Source: Cordilura impudica (taxonomy: Eukaryota; Arthropoda; Insecta; Diptera; Scathophagidae). From it: DNA of 64,000 nucleotides. The notes below the pieces were generated by a model, which was not told the DNA's origin, did no database searches, and was given only the letters and a program-made list of their open reading frames with translations. The DNA lies in the NCBI GenBank assembly GCA_963682025.1, contig OY821518.1, positions 9,243,590-9,307,589 of the forward strand, written 5' to 3'. Shown here piece by piece: positions 1-9,494 of the stretch (positions are counted from its first letter, which is position 1; each line of letters starts with the position of its first letter). A program made the translations under genes and the position numbers.

Positions 1-605
1 AAAACAGACGCCATAACCTTGCCTGCAGACAGAACTGTCTTCGCCTTCTTTGGACACGATTCTCCCACTTCAGTCCACTGTTTTGTCTGTTCTTTTGTCT
101 CAGGTGTGCAGTAGTGAACCCAATTCTCATCTATGTTTACGAATCGACGCAAAAACTCGGCATTATTGCGGTGAAATATCGCCAAACACTCTCTTGAAAC
201 ATCTTCATGACCCTGTTTTTGTTCTACTGTGAGTAAACGCGGCATCCATCTGGCGGACAGCTTTTCCATCTCCAAATTTTCAGTCAATATGCGCTGTATA
301 TCATTTTTTGAAATGCCTTTCATTGCAGCTAGCTCACGCACCTCCAGCCGACGATAATTCAATACCATTTTGTGGATTTTCGGGCGTGGTTACCTAGACA
401 ACTACGGTGTTATTCTTGGCAGATCGTATGCCCTAGCTTAAAGTCTGCCACCCAATACTTTATGATCGTGAACGAAGGAGTAGACTCCCCCAGAGTAGAA
501 TCTAGCTCGGCTTTAATATTAGTTGGACTGAGACCTTTCAAATTAAAGTATTGAATTACATAAGGGTAACCAATTTTTTCCACGTTTACAAATTCACTGA
601 GATCG
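1..605 (-). pseudogene. mariner-like transposase remnant, N-terminal half, cut by the window edge
   Basis: Translating the minus strand from about 600 leftward gives mariner transposase features in order: a first helix-turn-helix block (IQYFNLKGLSPTNIKAEL), IIKYWVADFK, then TPEN, HKMVLNYRRLEVRELA, LSARWMPRLLTVEQK, and a first catalytic-D region (VNIDENWVHYCTPETKEQ) followed by SAGKVMASVF at the edge. The reading frame is broken: an in-frame stop follows ICQE near 390, and the TPEN and HKMVLN blocks lie in different frames. The expected start Met is not present. The order and wording of these motifs is characteristic of the mariner family (established knowledge); the subfamily is not certain. 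It lies in the same orientation as, and downstream of, the transporter exon at 2244-2467, so it is probably intronic. The C-terminal catalytic part would lie left of the window. Confidence 0.85.
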
Positions 606-766
606 TTTACTGTTGATGGTTAAAAAAATGGAGTAAACCACGTGGCGCCTTGAAACTGAAAATATATGTTTTGTAAAGTTGCCACTTTTCACCAAAGTAT
701 TTTTTTTTCAAACTATCACCGTCATCCATACGTTAGGTCGGTCTTATGTACTCAGTAGTAAAATCA

Positions 767-1183
767 ACATATCGCACCTGTACCTTTAAAGTGAGTCAAC
801 TAAAAATTTTTCAAATTTCACTTTTTGCACGAAAACGATATACAGTGGTCATATCTATCCACTGTAAAAATCTTACATCAATTTTTCTAGTATTTCGCAA
901 AAAAAAATACAGTGGTAACCCTCTTTGTGTTATAAGAGCAGCTTCTTTAGAATCCACTAAAAAGACAGATTTTGAGTTGCACCCAAAAAACTTTTTATTT
1001 TTGATGATCACTGAAAAAACGCAAAAACAACTACTGTAGTATACTTATTATTCGCAATTCTTTACAATGAAACAACTGTTTTTAAATTTTATAGTAAATA
1101 TTTAAAAAAAAACCGTTTTTTGCCTCTACTGAAAATTTGTAAATTTTGAGTAGACTCACTTTAGAGGTACAGATGCGATATGT
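767..1183. mobile_element. MITE with ~50-bp terminal inverted repeats
   Basis: The left end ACATATCGCACCTGTACCT is matched, inverted, at the right end (AGGTACAGATGCGATATGT), and the match continues inward for about 50 bp with a few differences through a TGAGT and AAATTT stretch. The interior has no credible gene; the two overlapping small frames inside are opposite-strand shadows. No target duplication could be fixed with confidence. Class II non-autonomous element by structure; superfamily not assigned. Confidence 0.7.
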
Positions 1184-1289
1184 AGTTTCTGTAAAAGTAA
1201 TTCTTTTCTTTAAGATCCATAATAAACAAAAATTTTATGAAAGACCTAATAAAGCGGTTTAATTTGTTGAAAGAATATTTTCAAATATT

Positions 1290-1505
1290 TTTCATCTTTT
1301 ATTTTTCATTTTTTTCTTTCATTTTTACATTTTTCATTTTTAATTTTTAATTTCTTATTTTTAATTTTTAATTTTTCATTTTTTATTTTTCATTTTTCAT
1401 TTTTAATTTTTCATTTTTCGTTTTTAATTTTTGATTTTATATTTTTTATTTTTCGTTTTTCATTTTTCTTTTTTCATTTCTCATTTTTCATTTTTTATTT
1501 TTCAT
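1290..1505. repeat. heptad minisatellite array (ATTTTTC/ATTTTTA type)
   Basis: Runs of 7-base units alternating TTTTTCA, TTTTTAA and TTTTCGT. The same unit, or its complement, forms arrays at 2826-3630, 3857-4560, 26300-28110, 31020-32720 and 48237-48345. In this copy the array is followed by the conserved flank with GATTGTATTGTGAAAT, as in the element at 26155-28259, but the other terminus is not seen, so this looks like a truncated copy of that family. Confidence 0.85.
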
Positions 1506-2243
1506 TACAATCATAAGTCCACCGATTTTGTCTTGCGTCTTATGCTGTTTTTGTGATTGTATTGTGAAATTTATTTTTACTGCGCGTATGGATTTTTACA
1601 CATAAAAAAATTTCTTCTGGCCCGCACACAAATATAGGTTTTGTAATATTGCCCGTTAGACAAAAAGTTCCCCCATCCAAAGCATCCATCCCCCTAAGAT
1701 GAAAGCATTAGTTTGGCAAGCATTAGTCAGCTGTGTGCGTACACTAAACCATATGTGGTACTCGAAAGTTTAAATCAAATATTATAATAAAGAATATACT
1801 TTAAAAGGATTTATTACCCACTCCACCAATATTCAGGCCTGATTTTGCTACAATACATTGCTCCAGAAAATATATAGTGTGGTTTCGAAAGCAACAATCC
1901 TGCAAACTGCCCTATTGTACATAGGTCTATCAATTAATTTTAGTACCAAGGGCCAAAAATGCTTCGGAAAACATCTAAAGTGAAAAAAATTATACATCTT
2001 GAATAATAATTGATAACTAGATTGGAAAATTATACGTCCAAAAGCTGTGCTTAGTATAAAGAACAAAATGAGAAAATTCACAAGACCGCTTTTGGACGGT
2101 TAAATTTTTCTTTTCATTTAAAATATATATTTTTTAGTGTTATAAATGGAAATAAAACTGTACAAGTTTTTTCGTAAGCATTCCTAAGTTTCTTTTCTTT
2201 ACAATTGTTAATTTGTAGGAATTCAATAAATATTCAGTCTTAC

Positions 2244-2467
2244 CTGATTGAGTGGTATATTTTCATCTCCTCCTGGTGCTGTGCAAACTTCATGTTCAAT
2301 AGTTTCATTAACATTAACTAGATTTGATTGAGGCACACTTTTAGCTTTTAGAGCTGTGTGATTTAACATAGCTACCATAGCCACACTTAAATTCACCTTC
2401 AAACCATATATAATGGCCATCCCTATTGAGCCTAAGAAAGCCAATATATAACGGGCCGGCACACATT
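2244..2467 (-). CDS. SLC17-type MFS anion/phosphate transporter, second coding exon
   Basis: This exon encodes about 73 residues beginning CVPARYILAFLGSIGMAI, with the first transmembrane helix and the VNLSVAMVAM block typical of the SLC17 family (Na+/phosphate cotransporter, sialin and vesicular-glutamate-transporter relatives), proton- or sodium-coupled anion carriers of 12 membrane segments. After the helix comes a hydrophilic loop with two N-glycosylation sequons (NHT, NET), as expected for the large first extracellular loop. Minus-strand splice signals are clean: acceptor TTTTTATTGCAG just upstream of 2467 and donor CAG|GTAAGA after 2244. The exon starts two bases into a codon and ends on a codon boundary. 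The first coding exon appears to be 23866-23905, whose phase fits. Later exons must lie left of the window. Which paralogue it is (for example a Picot-like protein) cannot be decided from one exon. Confidence 0.85.
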
Positions 2468-2825
2468 CTGCAATAAAAACAAACAGTTTAAAGATATTTA
2501 GTTTATGTTGTTAATGCTTAAGGGATTAATGTACGTTTAGCAAACAATTTACAACTTTAACCACTAACAGCACTAACCACTAAATGTTTGATGGAAAAAT
2601 GTTCACTTTTAATTTCATTGACATTTTTTTTTAATTATTTAAAAAAATGAATTTTAACCATAAATTTTGCCACTTCAATTTGGTTATAGGTGAAATTAAA
2701 TTTTTTGATGTGTGAACATCTATACGCGCTGGGGGTAAATTTCTATTCTGCGTAACATGTAAGACGTGAGATAAAATCGGTGTGACTTATAATTGTATTG
2801 ATGACAAAATTATGATATGTAATAA

Positions 2826-3630
2826 CCTGTTTGAAAATGAAAAATGAAAAATAAAAAATGAAAAATTAAAAATGAAAAAAAATGAAAAATTAAAATTAAA
2901 AAATGAAAAATTAAAAATGAAAAACGAAAAATGAAAAACATAAAATGAAAAACAAAAAATAAAAAATGAAAAATTAAAAATAAAAAATGATAAATAAAAA
3001 ATAAAAAATTAAAAATTAAAAATTAAAAATTAAAAATTAAAAACTAAAAATTAAAAATTAAAAATTAAAAATTAAAAATTAAAAATTAAAAATTAAAAAT
3101 TAAAAATTAAAAATTAAAAATTAAAAATTAAAAATTAAAAATTAAAAATTAAAAATTAAAAATTAAAAATTAAAAATTAAAAATTAAAAATTAAAAATTA
3201 AAAATTAAAAATTAAAAATTAAAAATTAAAAATTAAAAATTAAAAATTAAAAATTAAAAATTAAAAATTAAAAATTAAAAATTAAAAATTGAAAATTAAA
3301 AATTAAAAATTAAAAATTAAAAATTAAAAATTAAAAATTAAAAATTAAAAATTAAAAATTAAAAATTAAAAATTAAAAATTAAAAATTAAAAATTAAAAA
3401 TTAAAAATTAAAAATTAAAAATTAAAAATTAAAAATTAAAAATTAAAAATTAAAAATTAAAAATTAAAAATTAAAAATTAAAAATTAAAAATTAAAAATT
3501 AAAAATTAAAAATTAAAAATTAAAAATTAAAAATTAAAAATTAAAAATTAAAAATTTAAAATTTAAAATTTAAAATTAAAAATTAAAAATTAAAAATTAA
3601 AAATTAAAAATTAAAAATTAAAAATTAAAC
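2826..3630. repeat. A-rich heptad minisatellite (AAAAATT)n
   Basis: Mixed heptads (AAAAATG, AAAAATT) up to about 3000 are followed by an almost perfect AAAAATT array to 3628, with one GAAAATT unit near 3290 and a few AAATTT variants near 3552. Such purity over 600 bp suggests recent expansion. The array resumes at 3857 after the 227-bp interruption and runs, decaying, to about 4560. Confidence 0.95.
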
Positions 3631-3635
3631 ACTGC

Positions 3636-3770
3636 TCGTAGGCCTGACTTTAGGTGAGTGTGTTAAAGCGCTGACCAAAAAGTGCAAGTACGAGTGTATA
3701 TGAAGGTTCATGGTTCAAAACCTCACGGCCGCCCTTAGTAGAAAAAATTTTCATATAGAAACAATCTATT
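3636..3770 (+). repeat. tRNA-like (SINE-type) pol III promoter region
   Basis: A segment resembling the 5' part of tRNA-derived SINEs sits between two minisatellite arrays. An A-box-like stretch (GTGAGTGTGTTAAAGCGCTG, about 3654-3673) is followed roughly 40 bp later by GGTTCAAAACC (near 3710), which fits the B-box consensus GGTTCRANNCC. No complete tRNA cloverleaf can be drawn, so it is not a tRNA gene. The hammerhead motif at 3806-3846 lies downstream on the same strand. The combination recalls the Sm-alpha SINE-like repeats of schistosomes, which pair a pol III promoter with a hammerhead (family knowledge); common ancestry is not implied. Confidence 0.5.
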
Positions 3771-3805
3771 CAATTAAAACATAACAATTATCACAATGTT
3801 CAATA

Positions 3806-3846
3806 AATCGCTGATGAAGGCTGAAATGCCAGAAACCGGTCCGATT
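3806..3846 (+). ncRNA. hammerhead ribozyme motif, copy 1
   Basis: All hammerhead parts occur in order on the plus strand. Stem I 5' strand AATCG (3806-3810); core CTGATGA (3811-3817); stem II GGC/GCC around a TGAAAT loop (3819-3830); core GAAA (3832-3835); ACCGGT (3835-3840), which is self-complementary and so suits a dimeric stem III; cleavage triplet GTC ending at 3841; and stem I 3' strand CGATT (3842-3846), the exact complement of AATCG. One weakness is an A-A opposition at the first position of stem II, where G-C is usual. Minimal hammerheads of this kind are known from Penelope-like elements and retrozyme/SINE-like repeats. Activity is inferred only. Confidence 0.7.
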
Positions 3847-3856
3847 AATAATACTA

Positions 3857-4560
3857 AAAATTAAAAATTAAAAATTAGAAATTAGAAATTAGAAATTAAA
3901 AATTAAAAATTAAAAATTAAAAATTAAAAATTAAAAATTAAAAATTAAAAATTAAAAATTAAAAATTAAAAATTAAAAATTAAAAATTAAAAATTAAAAA
4001 TTAAAAATTAAAAATTAAAAATTAAAAATTAAAAATTAAAAATTAAAAATTAAAAATTAAAAATTAAAAATTAAAAATTAAAAATTAAAAATTAAAAATT
4101 AAAAATTAAAAATTAAAAATTAAAAATTAAAAGTTAAAAATTAAAAACTAAAAACTAAAAATTAAAAATTAAAAATTAAAAATTAAAAATTAAAAATTAA
4201 AAATAAAAAAAAAAAATAAAAAATCAAAAATAAAAAATTAAAAATGTAAAAATAAAAAAATTAAAAACGAAAAATTAAAAATGAGAAATGAATAAAAAAT
4301 GAAAAATAAAAATAAAAAATAAATAATGAGAAATAAAAAATGAAAAATGAAAAATAAAAAATGAAAAACAAAAAATGCAAAATGAAAAATAGAAGTGAAA
4401 AATAAAAAATTAAAAATAAAAAATGAAAAATAAAAAATTAAAAATAAAAAATGTAAAACGAAAAATGAAAAACGAAAAATGAAAAATTAAAAATAAAAAA
4501 ATTAAAAATCAAAAACGAAAAATTAAAAATCAAAAATAAAAACGAAAAATTAAAAATTAA
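3857..4560. repeat. A-rich heptad minisatellite, second block
   Basis: Near-perfect AAAAATT units from 3857 to about 4200 (with some ATTAGAA variants at the start) degrade rightward into AAAAATG, AAAAACG and AAAAATC heptads. It is the continuation of the array interrupted at 3630. Confidence 0.95.
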
Positions 4561-4702
4561 CCGGTTAAAATAAAAAATAATAATAAATATTTTTATATGA
4601 GCAGAGCCCCTGCAGTTGATTGCTATAAGTGATACATAGATGACACTTTCTGTTTGATTTTAAAAAAGTGGCATAAAAAAATCTTTAAGATGTTTACACA
4701 TC

Positions 4703-5244
4703 TCCCTTGTGATCGGACTCACATGATTTTTTTTGGAAATCCCTAAACTTAGCCACATGGCCAATCAGCCAACCATATTTATGTGAACTAATTTGAACTT
4801 AAGTTATTCTATCGACTAATTAATATGTTTAATTTTTCAACAATTATATTGGCGATTGTCAGTTATCAATAACGACTGCAAACTACAAGCCGTATTATGT
4901 GCGCTACGCATAACCAGTTAACAACTATATATGTGGACAGTAGATTAAAGGCTCTGTTCGCCACGCGTAACAGTATCGGCACGAATCAGCTGATTCAACC
5001 TGTCTTATGAAAACCACATGCAAGTGCTTACCCAACTTAAGCTAAACATATCGTATGGTTAGCTTCTGTTGATTTTAGATTTTTGCTAATTTGTATGTGA
5101 CATTTGTGAACAGCTGATAAAGTTTGGTTAATTTTACACAGCAACATGCTGGTTCATTTTTTACGTTCTATAATTGCACTAAATATCAACGTTACGGTAC
5201 GATACGGTTACATTACATAAAGCTAACTAGGCCTTAAAACTTGT
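4703..5244. other. gene-free spacer
   Basis: The first 30 bp are shared with the outer flank at 26115-26154. The rest is unremarkable AT-rich DNA without a supported exon. Confidence 0.5.
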
Positions 5245-5474
5245 GCCGGCCATACACTACACATGTTCAGTGCTCAAGTCTGGCAATGTACAGTGCGTTT
5301 GTGGAATGTATGGGGGTGTTGTACTCTTTGTGCAGTGAACTGAGCAAATATCAAAATGATTTTGATATTTACACAAGTTTGTACAACTGCACAGTTTACT
5401 TGTGTAGTGTGTGTAGCAAGTTTTTTTACGCAGTGCCAGACTTGAGCACTGAACTTGTTTACTGTTTGGCCGGC
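5245..5474. mobile_element. palindromic MITE, 230 bp
   Basis: The left end GCCGGCCATACACTACACAT is matched, inverted, at the right end ending in GGCCGGC, with about 45 bp of clear inverted repeat including CAGTGCTCAAGTCTGGCA. The centre contains a small perfect palindrome (ATATCAAAATGATTTTGATAT). The whole element could fold on itself. An 81-codon frame through it is an accident of the repeat. No target duplication was found. Confidence 0.75.
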
Positions 5475-6087
5475 ATTATGAACTAGTTGTTCGTTCGTCT
5501 ATACAAACAATTTTTATTTTCTGTCCAACTCTAATTTTTGTGGTATCAATCGTGATGACATTTAAGCATTAATTTAAGCGTTAAAAAGTGGAAAAATAAA
5601 AATTATGCTAAAATTTAAAAACATTGAAAAAGATCAGGATGGGATCAGGAAGGAAAGGTTATTAGTATATGAGTTTTTATCATATTCTGTAATTTGTAAC
5701 TTAATAAACGATAAATATTTTCAGGATATTTTATCAAAACAATTACAATCCCAGTGGTGGAAAATAAAATTTGTTTTTTTTTTTAAACCTAATATGGCCT
5801 AGTGTTTTCGATGTAAATAAAACCATTTTTACATTTATCCGACGTTTCGTCGGGTAATATTAATATTAACATAAAACATATTAAATTAAACAGCTTAAAT
5901 ATTACTTAATGTTTATTCGTCGCTGGCTTTTTAAGACACATGAACAAGAGAGGAGAGGAGCAGCAGCGTGTAAGAGGAGTTAATTACTCATATTCCAAAA
6001 CAAATTGAGCACGACTATGTTATTTATGACAGCAACGCAACATTTCAAGAATTGGGTATTTTATATTTGTTATCGTTTTTATAAAAA
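5475..6087. other. gene-free spacer
   Basis: AT-rich. A short frame at 5605-5802 shows no recognisable domain and is not supported as a gene. Nothing else stands out. Confidence 0.4.
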
Positions 6088-6441
6088 CTAGTAGAGCCCA
6101 GTCCTCGAAATTCGAGTGGAAATTCTAGGAAATTTTTTGTTTTCCTTTAATAAATAATTTTAAAGAAGCCTAAAGGTATGCTAATCAATTTTAGCCAATT
6201 CACAATTCAACACAGAGCTTTTGATATTTATAATAAACACATACAGTGTATGTGTTAGTTAGTAGCAACTTTAAATGAGCATTCCTCCAAACAAATGTTT
6301 AAGAAGGTGCAAATCTGTTTATCTGGTGGACAGCTAAAGAGAAATACCTTTCAAATGGAGTATTTTTCTTGTTAAAATCAGTTTGTAAATAAAATTTTTA
6401 CATTGGTCACAAGAAATCGCCTTGCCTATTAATATTATAGA
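6088..6441 (-). mobile_element. non-autonomous Helitron (family 1), copy 1
   Basis: Read on the minus strand it starts TCTATAATATTAATAGGC and ends with a hairpin (palindrome CTCGAA..TTCGAG, imperfect here), about 12 bases and CTAG, lying between A and T. These are the diagnostic Helitron termini: 5' TC, 3' hairpin before CTRR, insertion into AT. Internal landmarks shared with the other copies are GATTTCTTGTGACC near the 5' end and TTGGCTAAAATTGATTAGC towards the 3' end. No Rep/helicase gene is present. Confidence 0.8.
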
Positions 6442-6655
6442 TATATTTTCTAATTTAAAGAAACAATGTATATCAGAACACTAATTTATGATATGATTTT
6501 TTTGTAATTAAAAGAATTTAGTTTGTTTAATCGTGTTTTGAATAAAAAATGCTTATTCAACGGATATGCAGTGTTTAAATTTTGGTTATGAATACGGCTG
6601 TAAAAATATATCTTATAAATAAATTGCCACTACCTAACAAAGACATTAATTAAAA

Positions 6656-7006
6656 CTAGCAGACTCCAGTGCAATTTCTAGGCATCTTTATTTTTCAACT
6701 TATCCAATTCACAAACCAATACTTTTATGGTTTATTATTATTGTGAATGAAGATAACAAACTCGTTAACAAACACATAACCAATTTAATAAAACACACAT
6801 AGCATATGTATAATTTTATGTATGTGTTAGTAGCAATTTTAAATGCAATTTACTCAAAATAGAGGAAAAAATTTAAAAATCTGTAAATCTGCAAAACGGC
6901 TAAAAAGAAATGCCTTTCAAATAATATACGTTTGGTCAAAATCGGGATAAAACGGTAGAACAAAACATCGGTCACAATAAATCGCCTAGCCTAATAATAT
7001 TATAGA
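6656..7006 (-). mobile_element. non-autonomous Helitron (family 1), copy 2, variant subfamily
   Basis: Same 5' terminus (TCTATAATATTATTAGGC) and CTAG 3' terminus on the minus strand. The 3' hairpin arm is deleted and the segment next to it contains ATAAACCATAAAAGTATTGG. That variant is shared with the copy at 53874-54230 (where AAAGTGTTGG replaces the last part), so two subfamilies are present. Confidence 0.75.
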
Positions 7007-7400
7007 TAATAATCTAAATTGATCAAATAAATGTATCAAAAAATAAATAGCGGTTGAAGGAATATTTTTAGAGATTGTAATGCTTTAACCATAATTTGTA
7101 TTTCCAGTGCAAAAAACCTTTTGTATTATTCAGCAAAATATGTGTGGCTAATATTATTATTTATATAATATTTATTAGTTTTGTTGTAAATGTGTATGTT
7201 TTGCGGTTTATTTTTATTGGAATAAAACTATTAAATTCATGTGTTCATATGCAGTGGTGACACTTTAAATAGCCCGTTTACTAATTATGCAAAAATTTCT
7301 TATATTGTTTTTATTATGTAATTCTTTTTTCTTTTAATAGAAAAAGACAGTTTCTATTTTAAAAAATATTGAAGTCAGAAAGAAAGTGTATAAAACTACC
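7007..7400. other. gene-free spacer
   Basis: AT-rich DNA without a supported exon or recognised repeat end. Confidence 0.4.
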
Positions 7401-7419
7401 AAACACTATGAAAAAAGAA

Positions 7420-7565
7420 AAACCAGATCCAACATTATTAAATAAAGGCGTAGAGAGACGACCGAGGGAACCGTCCACGCAATAGTTCGAATGTTCATGG
7501 CAGATCCCTTTTTGATTCCATCTATTCTGGCAACGAATTCAGTAGAAATGTTACATTCATTGCTT
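7420..7565 (+). pseudogene. possible N-terminal remnant of a Tc1/Bari-like transposase
   Basis: In one plus-strand frame the segment reads TVHAIVRMFMADPFLIPSIL, which resembles the second helix-turn-helix of Tc1-family transposases. It is short and lacks a start. Its orientation matches the C-terminal Tc1 remnant at 9078-9444, from which it is separated by a dispersed repeat and a complete rosa-like gene, so the two could be halves of one split copy. This is a tentative call. Confidence 0.35.
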
Positions 7566-7572
7566 GCTTGAA

Positions 7573-7866
7573 AAAACTAAACAATTAAGAGTGTTATATT
7601 CGGCTGTGCCGAATCGTTGATACCCTCCACCCGTGTTCTAAAAAAATTCCATAACCAGGTTGTCAACACTTAAAGATAAAAAAGGCTAGATTTAAAATTA
7701 TATCGGCTAGATTAACGAAAATTTTAGGATAACGCCAGAACGACTTCTCCATTTATAAGGATCGAAAATATATATAGTTTATGGGGTCTGCGGAATTTAT
7801 TTCGCTGAGTTACAAACGGATTGACAAACTGATATATATTCTCTGCGCAGTTGTGTGGAGGGTATA
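7573..7866 (+). repeat. short copy of a dispersed repeat ending GGAGGGTATAA
   Basis: Starts ACAATTAAGAGTGTTATATT, continues with CGGCTGTGCCGAATC and GATACCCTCCACC, and ends with TGTGTGGAGGGTATAA. The same two ends bound the 3-kb insertion at 19505-22538, and 3'-end relatives occur at 14492-14812 and 16804-17145. The interior here is deleted. No coding capacity. Confidence 0.7.
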
Positions 7867-7914
7867 AAAGACAGGACGAAATGTTTAAAATTTGTGAAAG
7901 TACGTTCGATGCCA

Positions 7915-9003
7915 TTATGTATGGAAATCGATCTCTTTTGCATGGCCACCACGGGCACGCTTGCAGAAGTCCAGACGCTGAACCCAATTTTCGACGGTTT
8001 TCAAGCATAATTCGGTCGATACTACTGCAATTTCACTTTCGATATTCGTACGAAGTTCATCAATCGTCGCTGGCTTATTGGCATAGACCATAGAATTGAC
8101 GTAGCCCCACAGGAAATGGTCCAACGGCGTCAAATCGCACGACCGAGGCGGCCAATCGACTGGACCATTTCGTGAGATAACACGTTCTCCAAACTTGGTT
8201 TCCAATAAATTGATTGTGACATTCGCTGTATGGCTTATGGCACCGTCCTGTTGGAACCACATGTCCTCCAAGTCCATATCATCCAATTGGGGCCAAAAAT
8301 ATTCGGTTATCATTGAATGGTAGCGATTCCCATTCACAGTAACGTGCCGATTTTGATCATAACGGAAGAAGTACGGCCCAATGACGCCGCCGGCCCATAA
8401 ACCGCACCAAACCGTAATTTTTTCGGGATGCAATGATGACTCATGGAGTACGTGTGGATTGCCTTCTGACCAATAACGCATATTTTGTTTATAGACGAAG
8501 GCATTCAGCCAGAAATGAGCCTCATCGGTGAAGATGATTTTTCGATGAAAATCCGAATCATTTTCAAGTTGTTGCTCAGCCCAATTCACGAACATACGAC
8601 GCTTCTGGTGGTCAAGCGGCTTCAGTTCTTGCGTTAATTTGATCTTGTAAGGATGTAGGCCAAGATCTTTTCGCAAAATTCGCCACAACGACGTCACAGA
8701 GATGCCCAACGCTTGAGAACGACGTGTGAGAGACACATTTGGGCTTTCTTCAACTGAAGCCTGAGCGGCAGCAATATTCTCGACACTACGGGCACTTCTT
8801 TGTCTCACTGGCACGGGAACATTTTGTACTGTGCCTGTGGATTCAAATTTTTCCACTAGACGCTCAATTGTTGATCTGCTAGGACGATTATGACGACCAT
8901 AAATTGGACGTATCGCTCTTAACGTTGAGGCCACTGACTCCGAATTTCGGTAGTAAATTTTAATAATTTCGACTCGTTGTTGGCTCGTATATCTTTCTAT
9001 CAT
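7915..9003 (-). CDS. rosa-like (DD41D) mariner/Tc1-superfamily transposase, apparently intact
   Basis: An uninterrupted frame encodes about 362 residues from MIERYTSQQRVEIIKIYY; an upstream in-frame Met at 9036 adds 11 unlikely residues, and the internal Met better fits related proteins, which start near ERYT. It has an N-terminal helix-turn-helix region (to about residue 115), then the DDE/D core: IIFTDEAHFW (first D), WFQQDGAISHTA (second D) and CDLTPLDHFLWGYV (third D). There are 41 residues between the second catalytic D and the D of TPLD, the spacing called DD41D and typical of rosa-type elements (established knowledge). The C-terminus KRARGGHAKEIDFHT is a usual family ending. No stop or frameshift is seen, unlike most transposases here, so activity is possible. 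Terminal inverted repeats could not be placed. It lies within Tc1-like remnants on the opposite strand and within the transporter intron. Confidence 0.9.
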   Translation of the reverse strand: MIERYTSQQRVEIIKIYYRNSESVASTLRAIRPIYGRHNRPSRSTIERLVEKFESTGTVQNVPVPVRQRSARSVENIAAAQASVEESPNVSLTRRSQALGISVTSLWRILRKDLGLHPYKIKLTQELKPLDHQKRRMFVNWAEQQLENDSDFHRKIIFTDEAHFWLNAFVYKQNMRYWSEGNPHVLHESSLHPEKITVWCGLWAGGVIGPYFFRYDQNRHVTVNGNRYHSMITEYFWPQLDDMDLEDMWFQQDGAISHTANVTINLLETKFGERVISRNGPVDWPPRSCDLTPLDHFLWGYVNSMVYANKPATIDELRTNIESEIAVVSTELCLKTVENWVQRLDFCKRARGGHAKEIDFHT

Positions 9004-9077
9004 GAAATGGCAAACCTTACTGAAGAGAAATGTCAAAAGAGCGGCAAGAAATATGGCGTCGTTTGCTGTCCCTGCCT

Positions 9078-9444
9078 TTCTACTTTTGTAGCGTCCCTGT
9101 TTAAAAACCCTTTAGCTGACGTTATGATGTCTTTTGTAGAGGAAGAAATGCCTCTTGAATGAAAGTTGGTATAAGATAACGTTCCTAAACATACTGCAAA
9201 GTCTGTACAAAAATGGCTCAGTGACAACAAAATCGATCTCGTACAATAGCCCTCCGAATCCCTGGATCTAAATCCCATCGAGGATCTGTGGAGCGACGTA
9301 AACATATAAATCGACCGCACTAAAGCTACAAATTTAAATCTATTATGGGAAGAAATTCAACTGGCATGGAATTCGGTACCCCTGGAAAGATGTCGGAAAT
9401 TAATATCAATATCAATCAAAGCGTCGATGCACCGCCGTTATTAA
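9078..9444 (+). pseudogene. Tc1/Bari-like transposase, C-terminal remnant
   Basis: One plus-strand frame reads LADVMMSFVEEEMPLE, then DNVPKHTAKSVQKWLSDNKI, then LDLNPIEDLWSDV and WNSVPLERCRKLI. This is the second-D and third-E part of a Tc1-family catalytic domain (DxxPKHT and DLNPIExLW). Stops interrupt it where family members carry Trp or Gln (TGG to TGA after MPLE, then two TAA/TAG codons), so the gene is dead but still readable. It directly abuts the upstream end of the rosa-like gene, consistent with an insertion into this older copy. Confidence 0.8.
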
Positions 9445-9494
9445 AAATAAAAGTTATCCAACAAAATACTAGTCAAATTAACTAATTAAATGAA

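Larger units (their letters stand above)
606..2243. other. gene-free stretch, probably transporter intron
   Basis: No coding exon is visible. It holds the short inverted-repeat element at 767-1183, a T-rich heptad array at 1290-1505, and just after the array (1506-1650) a sequence that recurs at 28140-28260 and, inverted, at 2707-2800 and 48130-48235. The phrase TTTCTTCTGGCC at about 1612 recurs near 53388, so another dispersed repeat begins there. Confidence 0.6.
2707..4702. mobile_element. repeat element with short TIRs and a heptad-minisatellite core
   Basis: The left end GATGTGTGAACATCT and the right end AGATGTTTACACATC are inverted copies with one mismatch. Inside lie the conserved flank (to about 2825), A-rich heptad arrays, an inserted single-copy-looking segment (3630-3857) with a tRNA-like and a ribozyme motif, and the other conserved flank (GCAGAGCCCCTGCAGTTG, about 4600). 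An inverted relative occupies 26155-28259 with the same two flanks. Homology to that copy extends past the right TIR into a segment reading GTGATCGGACTCA, so the true boundary may be some 30 bp further out. No transposase. Superfamily not assigned. Confidence 0.65.

Noticed and set aside
3640..3725. A true tRNA gene
   Set aside because: A- and B-box-like sequences are present, but no acceptor stem, anticodon arm or T-loop pairing could be drawn.
3000..4200. CRISPR array or telomeric repeat
   Set aside because: Direct 7-bp units without unique spacers, eukaryotic context, and unit unlike any telomere motif.
9037..9162. Small plus-strand frame overlapping the rosa-like gene as a separate protein
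   Set aside because: It is part of the Tc1-like remnant read through the junction and has no start context or family match beyond that.
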